This document shows positions 8,106-13,706 of a stretch of DNA of 21,683 nucleotides, piece after piece (the first letter of the stretch is position 1; the number at the start of each line of letters is the position of its first letter). The notes under the pieces were generated by a model. It was not told the origin of the DNA. It made no database searches and saw only the letters and a program-made list of their open reading frames with translations. The stretch is from a virus. The position numbers and the translations under genes are program-made. Location: positions 1-21,683 of IMG/VR virus record IMGVR_UViG_3300034096_000229. One strand, written 5' to 3'.

Positions 8106-9802
8106 TGTCTCGCAGACAAAACGGCGGCGTTCTTGGCCCTAATAATACGCCAACAACATCTGTTGCATCCGGCGTTTGGTCCTTATTAGCGGCGCAGATT
8201 TACACAAGCCAAGGCATTTGGCCTGTTCGAAGAACCATTGTTCAGACATTTACTGCTACGCAAAATTGGACGGCACCTACAGGTGTAACAAGCGTCGATT
8301 ATCTTGTTGTTGCTGGCGGCGGTGGGGGCGGGTATGAAACTGGCGGTGGTGGTGGCGGCGGGGGTTTTTTAGCAGGAACAGGGCAAGCTGTTACCGCAGG
8401 CGCTTCTTATACAATAACTGTTGGCGCAGCCGGATCGGCAGGAATATCCGGATCAGCAACAGGTGGAACAGGCGGCACTTCTTCTATTGCTTTAACCGCA
8501 TCTCCTTTTACCACGTTAGTATCATCTACTGGTGGTGGGGGTGGAGGCGGGCAGGCAGGAAATGGCGCGACAGGCGGAGCAGGCGGCGGCGCTAGTCGCG
8601 GAGGGACAAAAGGAACAGGAACGTCTGGTCAAGGCGCTGATGGTGGAAATGGCGGACCTTCATCTGGCGCTGATGTTGCCACTGGTGGCGGTGGTGGGGG
8701 TGGGGCCTCTACCAATATTGCGCCCTATCAAGGGGCTAACGGAACAAGCGGTGTCGGCGGGAATGGTGGTAGCGGAACTGCGTATTCTGGCACATTTTAT
8801 GCTGGCGGCGGTGGCGGCAGCATCTACTCTGTGCTTAACACTGGAACTGTAGGTTCTGGCGGTGCTGGTGGTGGTGGCAATGCAAATCAAGCGGCCGCAG
8901 GCTCAAATGGGTCTACTAATTTAGGCGGCGGCGGTGGTGGTGGTGCGCTTACTAACTCCACTACATACAATGGCGGCGCAGGCGGTTCCGGTATTGTTAT
9001 TTTATCTTATGTTCAATTTGGCCCGAATGTTCTTGTTTTTAATTCTTCTGGATCTTTTGTTGTTCCTACTGGCGTATCAACAATTGATTATCTTGTTGTT
9101 GCTGGCGGCGGAGGTGGTGGCCAGCTTGGTGGCGGTGGCGGCGCTGGTGGTTTTATTACTGCATCATCCCAAAGCGTTACTGCTGGCACATCTTATACAG
9201 TTACTGTTGGTGCGGGTGGCGCTGGATCAGCTTCTGCTACTTACGCTACTACAGGAAGCCCCGGCGGCAATTCGTCATTTGGTCCTTCAGTTACAGCAAC
9301 GGGGGGCGGTGGCGCTGGAACATACGGCACCTCTTATTTGAGCGGATTAAGTGGCGGTTCTGGTGGTGGGGCTGCTCGCCGCGATGCTTCCCCATTGGCA
9401 GCTGGAAGTGCTGGGCCTGGAACACCGGGGCAAGGCAATAATGGCGGCGGCGCTACTGCATCTTCTGGTTATTATGGCGGTGCTGGCGGCGGCGGCGCAG
9501 GCGGCGTCGGCGCAAGCATTTCTGGTGCTAATAATAATGGAGGCAATGGTGGCGCTGGGTTACCTTCTTCAATAAGTGGAATTACTCCTTCACCATCGTA
9601 TGCTGGAGGGGGGGGCGGCGCAGCAGGAAGCCCAGGAACTGGAGGAACAGCATCTTCTGGCGGTGGCGCTGGTGTCACTAATGCTTCTGGAAACGGGACT
9701 GCCGGAACGCCAAATACTGGCGGCGGTGGCGGCGGTTGCGGAAATTATCCCAATGTTGGCGGCAACGGCGGCTCAGGCATAGTCATCATCAAGTTCAACT
9801 AA
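8105..9802 (+). CDS. Glycine-rich adhesin-like tail fibre protein C (565 aa)
   Basis: This is the third paralogue of the 2050 and 4544 genes, again begun by TAATG. It has a longer N-terminus of about 45 residues, including SGVWSLLAAQIYTSQGIWP. I know that opening from other phage glycine-rich proteins, so it may be the ancestral attachment segment. Module 1 (about 43-300) starts TFTATQNWTAPTG, and module 2 (about 304-565) starts FNSSGSFVVPTG. Both have DYLVVAGGG and close with GSGIVI. Module 1 here is closer to the second modules of A and B than to their first modules. One cysteine lies in the last Gly tract. An eight-G run (9608-9615) lies in module 2. The gene ends just before a hairpin ahead of the glycosyltransferase gene. 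Confidence 0.75.
   Translation: MSRRQNGGVLGPNNTPTTSVASGVWSLLAAQIYTSQGIWPVRRTIVQTFTATQNWTAPTGVTSVDYLVVAGGGGGGYETGGGGGGGGFLAGTGQAVTAGASYTITVGAAGSAGISGSATGGTGGTSSIALTASPFTTLVSSTGGGGGGGQAGNGATGGAGGGASRGGTKGTGTSGQGADGGNGGPSSGADVATGGGGGGGASTNIAPYQGANGTSGVGGNGGSGTAYSGTFYAGGGGGSIYSVLNTGTVGSGGAGGGGNANQAAAGSNGSTNLGGGGGGGALTNSTTYNGGAGGSGIVILSYVQFGPNVLVFNSSGSFVVPTGVSTIDYLVVAGGGGGGQLGGGGGAGGFITASSQSVTAGTSYTVTVGAGGAGSASATYATTGSPGGNSSFGPSVTATGGGGAGTYGTSYLSGLSGGSGGGAARRDASPLAAGSAGPGTPGQGNNGGGATASSGYYGGAGGGGAGGVGASISGANNNGGNGGAGLPSSISGITPSPSYAGGGGGAAGSPGTGGTASSGGGAGVTNASGNGTAGTPNTGGGGGGCGNYPNVGGNGGSGIVIIKFN
9608..9615 (+). repeat. Eight-G homopolymer in glycine-rich gene C
   Basis: Eight consecutive G residues lie within a Gly-codon tract of module 2. 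It is the longest single-base run I noticed in the fibre block. A one-base slip would frameshift the last third of module 2. Confidence 0.6.
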
Positions 9803-9808
9803 TATCAG

Positions 9809-9830
9809 CATTCTCAGAAGGGGGAGAATG
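9809..9830 (+). promoter_or_regulatory. RBS-in-loop hairpin before the glycosyltransferase gene
   Basis: A perfect 7-bp stem (cattctc 9809-9815 with gagaatg 9824-9830) encloses the loop agaagggg, which carries the Shine-Dalgarno. A G-U pair (9808 with 9831) could extend it. The first base of the GTG start at 9830 is paired, so the start is partly masked while the loop is exposed. The stop of glycine-rich gene C ends seven bases upstream. Confidence 0.55.
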
Positions 9831-11563
9831 TGCTTCCAATCGTCACTTGCACAGTGGACGGCAAATGCTTGCCCGTATTACAGGCGAGCATCAAAGCATA
9901 TGCGCCTGATGTCCCGCATCTAATCTACAGCCCAAAGAAAGAGACATCCGCCAAATCATACGACGTCGCGCTAAAAATAGCCTTTCAAGAATATGATGAA
10001 GTAATTGTCTGCGCTGATGATCTGGTTTTAACGCCTGATAGTTATCGCTTGATATGCGAAGACATCGACAATCTAAAAGCAATACACGGCGACAAGCTTG
10101 GCATAGTTGCGGCTCATACTGACTTCACGCGCTACACGCAAAATATACGCTATCAGCAATCGCCATCAGACAAGCTAGAATACGGCAAATGGTCTTGGGA
10201 GCATGAGTGCAGACCAATAAAGCGTCTCAGCCCAATATTCCATTATATGTCTAAAACAGCTTATGAAGCATGCCAGATTGCGCCAATTGAATGGTATAGC
10301 GACGACGTTTGGTGTGAAGATTTAAATGCCCTTGGCTATCATCATTACATATCGCGATCATATGTGCATCACGCTGGCTCACAGACATTAGGGCAAAACA
10401 CGCAAAAGCTGCATGACGAAGCCATGCCGTGGTTGATAAAAAATCGCCCACAATATTTGGATCTATTTTTTGGAGAAGGGGCCAGAAAAAAGATGGAAAA
10501 TAAATTAAAAATCGCCGTCTATACGATAACAAAAAACGAAGAGCAATTTATTGAGCGTTGGGCGCAATCAGCCAAAGACGCAGACTTGCTCCTCATTGCC
10601 GATACTGGATCAACGGATGACACAGTCAAAATTGCAAAAGAAAATGGAGTAACCGTTCATGAGATCTGCGTTACGCCTTGGCGCTTCGATCATGCGCGTA
10701 ATGCCTCTCTTGCTCTTATTCCTCGCGATATGGACGTCTGCATTTGTCTTGACGCGGATGAGGTTATGGAACCCGGCTGGCGGGAGGAAATAGAGCGCGT
10801 TTGGACGCCTGAGACGACGCACTTACGCTACAAGTTTGATTGGAGCTTGGGGATCATTTTCTACTCAGAAAAGATCCACGCGCGGCATGGTTATTACTGG
10901 CATCATCCCTGCCACGAACACATCCGCGCAGACCTGCGAATCACTGAAGTGTGGGCGCACACTGACTTTTTGCTCATAACGCATCATCCTGACCCTACAA
11001 AAAGCAGGGGTCATTATATGGAAACGCTGGAGCTATCGGTCAAAGAAGACCCACACTGCCCACGAAACGCCTTCTATTATGCGCGTGAGCTCTATTTCTA
11101 TAACCGCTATGAAGAGGCGATTGAGGCGCTTAACCGTTATCTGAAAATGCCAGAAGCGACTTGGGTCAACGATCGATGCTACGCCATGCGCGTTATGGGT
11201 CAATGCTATGCGGCGCTTGGAGATCAAGCCGCAGCTGAAGGCTGGTATCACAAGGCGGCGGCTGAAGCGCCACACACGCGCGAACCTTGGGTGGCGTTGA
11301 CTAAATTATATTATGAACAGAACAAATGGGCTGAAAGTTATGGGGCCGCGATGCGCGCCCTATCTATCAAAAATAAAGAATTAGTTTATACTACCGACCC
11401 ATCTTCTTGGGGGGCGCTCCCGCACGATCACGCCGCAATTGCCGCGTATCGTCTTGGGCTGAAGGAAGCGGCGATAGAACAGGGCAGGCTCGCCTGTGAG
11501 CTTGATCCAGACGACAAGCGACTACAGGAAAACCTCCTGTGGTATACGGGCGAGAAAGAATAA
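9830..11563 (+). CDS. Glycosyltransferase: GT-like domain, GT2 domain and TPR tail (577 aa)
   Basis: The start is GTG, supported by agaaggggg upstream; ATG 9828 is in another frame. Residues 1-220 resemble a first GT-A-like domain: an acidic ADDLVL motif at 62-67, and DDVWCEDLNALGY followed by a conserved-looking SRSYVHHAG. Residues about 224-400 are a clear family-2 glycosyltransferase. They contain IAVYTITKNEE, ADTGSTDD at 257-264 and the metal/sugar-nucleotide motif LDADE at 307-311. From about 405 to the end are helical TPR-like repeats (FYYARELYFYNRYEEAIEALN and later copies). The protein probably transfers sugar from a nucleotide donor in the cytoplasm. The acceptor could be a virion protein or host glycan; the sequence does not decide. 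It lies between fibre and lysis genes. Confidence 0.75.
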   Translation: MLPIVTCTVDGKCLPVLQASIKAYAPDVPHLIYSPKKETSAKSYDVALKIAFQEYDEVIVCADDLVLTPDSYRLICEDIDNLKAIHGDKLGIVAAHTDFTRYTQNIRYQQSPSDKLEYGKWSWEHECRPIKRLSPIFHYMSKTAYEACQIAPIEWYSDDVWCEDLNALGYHHYISRSYVHHAGSQTLGQNTQKLHDEAMPWLIKNRPQYLDLFFGEGARKKMENKLKIAVYTITKNEEQFIERWAQSAKDADLLLIADTGSTDDTVKIAKENGVTVHEICVTPWRFDHARNASLALIPRDMDVCICLDADEVMEPGWREEIERVWTPETTHLRYKFDWSLGIIFYSEKIHARHGYYWHHPCHEHIRADLRITEVWAHTDFLLITHHPDPTKSRGHYMETLELSVKEDPHCPRNAFYYARELYFYNRYEEAIEALNRYLKMPEATWVNDRCYAMRVMGQCYAALGDQAAAEGWYHKAAAEAPHTREPWVALTKLYYEQNKWAESYGAAMRALSIKNKELVYTTDPSSWGALPHDHAAIAAYRLGLKEAAIEQGRLACELDPDDKRLQENLLWYTGEKE

Positions 11564-11796
11564 TGGATTTCCAAACTCTCTTGAACTTTGGCGTTGGTGC
11601 GGCGGTAGCCGTTTTTGGTTGGTTTGCGAGGGAGCTTTGGGTCGCTGTCAAAGAGCTTAAAGAAGACATCCATAAAATAGAAGTTGAACTCCCAAGCCAT
11701 TATTTAAGAAAAGACGAATTTGCCGAAGCCATGAAAGAAGTGAAAGACATGCTTGGCAAGATATTTGATAAGTTAGACGATAAGGCCGACAAATGA
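11563..11796 (+). CDS. Small membrane protein, putative holin or holin accessory (77 aa)
   Basis: The ATG overlaps the glycosyltransferase stop (TAATG). An in-frame ATG at 11539 lies inside the upstream gene and is rejected. Residues about 6-22 (LLNFGVGAAVAVFGWFA) form one membrane segment. A charged amphipathic, probably coiled-coil region follows (AVKELKEDIHKIEVEL), then KDEFAEAMKEVKDML and a Lys/Asp-rich end. This layout of one membrane helix plus coiled coil, directly before an endolysin, fits XhlA-like or holin-accessory proteins. It could also be a pinholin-type partner. The endolysin ATG overlaps its stop as ATGA. Confidence 0.6.
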   Translation: MDFQTLLNFGVGAAVAVFGWFARELWVAVKELKEDIHKIEVELPSHYLRKDEFAEAMKEVKDMLGKIFDKLDDKADK

Positions 11797-12296
11797 AGGA
11801 AAATTATCCGCAAGCTCTTAAACAAGTATTGAAATACGAAGGCGGCTACGTTGATCACCCCAAAGATCCGGGCGGCCCGACGAATAAGGGCATTACGCAA
11901 GCGGTCTATGATGCTTGGCAAAAGAAAAACGGTCTCCCAACCCAAAGCGTTCGCAACATCAGCGACGCAGCTGTGGCAGCAATTTATAAACAGCAATACT
12001 GGGATGCTATTTCTGGAGATGATTTGCCCTCTGGCGTTGATTTTGCTGTGTTCGATTTTGCAGTAAACAGCGGCGTATCAAGAGCGGCTAAATATCTGCA
12101 AGCAGTTGTTGGCGTCACGCAAGACGGCCAGATAGGGCCTCAGACGATACAGGCCACCAAGACCTACGTCGCAATGGCTGTGACCAATAAGCGACTGGCG
12201 TTTATGCAATCGTTATCTATTTGGTCTACGTTTGGCAAAGGCTGGTCCGCAAGAATAGCTGATGTAAAGAATCAAATTTTGGCTTTGACTAAGTAG
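11793..12296 (+). CDS. GH108-family endolysin (167 aa)
   Basis: The N-terminus has the GH108 signature: Glu16 in YEGGYVDHPKDPGGPTNKGIT is the predicted catalytic acid. The helical core continues with AAIYKQQYWDAI and the FDFAVNSGVSRAAKYLQ stretch. The C-terminal part (DGQIGPQTI onward) matches the peptidoglycan-binding-3 half that usually accompanies this family. The enzyme cleaves the glycan strands of peptidoglycan (muramidase). There is no signal peptide or signal-anchor, so it should rely on a holin for export. Length (about 165-185 aa) is normal. The ATG overlaps the upstream stop, and two further membrane-protein genes follow. Confidence 0.9.
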   Translation: MKENYPQALKQVLKYEGGYVDHPKDPGGPTNKGITQAVYDAWQKKNGLPTQSVRNISDAAVAAIYKQQYWDAISGDDLPSGVDFAVFDFAVNSGVSRAAKYLQAVVGVTQDGQIGPQTIQATKTYVAMAVTNKRLAFMQSLSIWSTFGKGWSARIADVKNQILALTK

Positions 12297-12305
12297 GAGA
12301 GACTA

Positions 12306-12476
12306 ATGAGCGGTATTTTTAGAAATCTTCTTACGACTATCCCTGGCATTTTTGCACTGATCACGGTCGGCATTCAAGCTTGGCAAACTAAAACCATTGA
12401 TTGGCCAACTCTTCAGAATGCGCTGATCGGCGTCGGTCTTGTTTTCGCTAAAGACTTTAACGTAGTCGGTAAATGA
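12306..12476 (+). CDS. Very small membrane protein in the lysis cassette, putative holin-like (56 aa)
   Basis: The ATG at 12306 follows a taggagag Shine-Dalgarno, and the frame runs to TGA at 12474-12476. The protein begins MSGIFRNLLTTIPGIFALIT. It has two hydrophobic stretches, about residues 8-25 and 38-49 (NALIGVGLVFA), joined by AWQTKTIDWPTLQ, and ends KDFNVVGK. I know similar small proteins ending in AKDFNV from lysis regions of other phages. Their role is not settled; holin or accessory membrane protein is the natural guess. The TGA overlaps the ATG of the i-spanin gene (ATGA), placing it firmly in the lysis operon. Confidence 0.65.
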   Translation: MSGIFRNLLTTIPGIFALITVGIQAWQTKTIDWPTLQNALIGVGLVFAKDFNVVGK

Positions 12477-12712
12477 TCTACGCAATCCTGACGGTTATTG
12501 GCAGCCTATTTGCGGCTGCCGGTAAGATGTTTGATTGGCTTTATGCCAAGAACCTTGTTGATGCAGGTAAGACGCAGCAACAGGTGGCAGACTTAAAGGC
12601 GCAGATAGATGCGGCACATAAAGCCCTTGAAGCCCGTCTGGCTGTTGAGCGCGAGCGTCAGCTTAATCCTGGCGGGGTGCGCGACGACGACGGGTTTAGA
12701 CGCCCCGATTAG
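12473..12712 (+). CDS. Inner-membrane spanin subunit, Rz-like (79 aa)
   Basis: An N-terminal hydrophobic segment (IYAILTVIGSLFAAAG, residues 2-17) should anchor the protein in the inner membrane. A coiled coil rich in Gln, Ala, Lys and Glu follows (about 33-67). A short Pro/Arg/Asp-rich tail completes it. The layout and the embedded lipoprotein gene in the +1 frame are diagnostic of an i-spanin. It would pair with the o-spanin across the periplasm and fuse inner and outer membranes after peptidoglycan breakdown. It is shorter than lambda Rz (153 aa). It starts on the ATGA overlap with the 56-aa gene. Confidence 0.75.
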   Translation: MIYAILTVIGSLFAAAGKMFDWLYAKNLVDAGKTQQQVADLKAQIDAAHKALEARLAVERERQLNPGGVRDDDGFRRPD

Positions 12713-12842
12713 CGAGCAGGCGACATTTTGCGCAACAGCAAAACCCATTTACTGGAGCTCAAAAGACACAGACGCAACGATCTGGGAAGCCAAAGAGCAC
12801 AACCGGATCGGAAAGGAACTATGCGGATGGGGTCGCAAGTAG
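12609..12842 (+). CDS. Outer-membrane spanin lipoprotein, Rz1-like (77 aa)
   Basis: This gene begins inside the i-spanin gene in the +1 frame (104-base overlap) and extends 130 bases past it. The N-terminus is a lipoprotein signal: two basic residues, a hydrophobic core (VWLLSASVSLI) and the lipobox LAGC, with Cys24 as the lipidated residue. The mature part contains FCATAKPIYWSSKDTDATI and ends KELCGWGRK. That pattern is shared by other short o-spanin-like phage lipoproteins with two more cysteines. It should sit in the outer membrane and bind the i-spanin. The overlapping Rz/Rz1 arrangement indicates a Gram-negative host. Confidence 0.8.
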   Translation: MRHIKPLKPVWLLSASVSLILAGCATTTGLDAPISEQATFCATAKPIYWSSKDTDATIWEAKEHNRIGKELCGWGRK

Positions 12843-12891
12843 CTTTCGGGCCCTGTCTTATGGTAAACTGCCCTAAATTATGGGGTTCTAG

Positions 12892-13701
12892 ATGACGACA
12901 GGTCTTAGCTTTAACGGCACGCCGGCTACGGGCGCGAACTATTTGAACCAAATAGCTACGATGGCAGTCGTCGATACGACTGACCCTAATTTTTTGACCA
13001 TCCTCCCGGCGATGATTTCCTACGCCGAAAATAGAATATATCGAGATCTCGACTTTCTGTTCACGTCAATCTCGACCACGTCCTACACGCTCACCACGGG
13101 CAATCGGCAGCTATCTGTCCCAGCCGGCACATTTGTTGTGCCCGAGCAGATTAACGTCTTAACGCCGATCGGCGTGTCTGACCCTAACGCGGCAATACGA
13201 TATCCTCTTTTGCCGACGACAAAAGAATTTCTAGACGCCGTCTATGGTGATTACACCTACACGGCGATGCCAAAATATTTCTGCCCGTTCGATGATTATA
13301 CTTTTTACGTCGGACCCTTCCCTGATCAAAATTACACTGTCGAATTAGTTGGAACTTATCGCCCACAGAGCCTTGGCCCTGGTGCGTCTGATGCAACATT
13401 CTTGGCAAATTATATAACCTATACAGGTGCTGCATATCCTAATTTTGCAAGCACAACGACGACAACATTTATCAGTCTTTACCTGCCTGAATTAATGATA
13501 TTGGCAAGCATGATCTATATTGCTGCCTATCAGCGCAACTTCTCAAGCGCGCTAGGCAATGATCCACAAATGCCAATCACATATGAGACGCAGTATCAAA
13601 CACTGTTGAAGAGCGCGATGTCTGAAGAAAACCGCAAGAAGTTCGAGGCGGCTGCGTGGTCATCGCAAAGCACTTCTACAACCGCTACGCCGACACGGTG
13701 A
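12892..13701 (+). CDS. Phage adaptor (head-tail connector) protein, SU10-type (269 aa)
   Basis: The N-terminus (LNQIATMAVVDTTDPNFLTI) leads into a helical segment LPAMISYAENRIYRDLDFLF and a beta-rich middle with YTLTTGNRQLSVPAG. A C-terminal helical part follows (LPELMILASMIYIAAYQRNF, then ETQYQTLLKSAMSEENRKK). This order matches the phage adaptor family named after phage SU10, which sits between portal and tail nozzle in podoviruses. The nozzle gene follows five bases later. The ATG has gggg at 12882-12885, which can pair with ccc at 12871-12873. The C-terminal tail is Ser/Thr-rich. Confidence 0.75.
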   Translation: MTTGLSFNGTPATGANYLNQIATMAVVDTTDPNFLTILPAMISYAENRIYRDLDFLFTSISTTSYTLTTGNRQLSVPAGTFVVPEQINVLTPIGVSDPNAAIRYPLLPTTKEFLDAVYGDYTYTAMPKYFCPFDDYTFYVGPFPDQNYTVELVGTYRPQSLGPGASDATFLANYITYTGAAYPNFASTTTTTFISLYLPELMILASMIYIAAYQRNFSSALGNDPQMPITYETQYQTLLKSAMSEENRKKFEAAAWSSQSTSTTATPTR

Positions 13702-13706
13702 TATAG

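Noticed and set aside
9828-9830. ATG overlapping the GTG of the glycosyltransferase gene
   Set aside because: It opens a different frame that does not encode the glycosyltransferase; the GTG at 9830 keeps the correct frame and Shine-Dalgarno spacing.
12860-12895. 11-residue upstream frame ending on the adaptor ATG
   Set aside because: No Shine-Dalgarno is visible; kept only as a note because of its ATGA overlap and not called as a gene.
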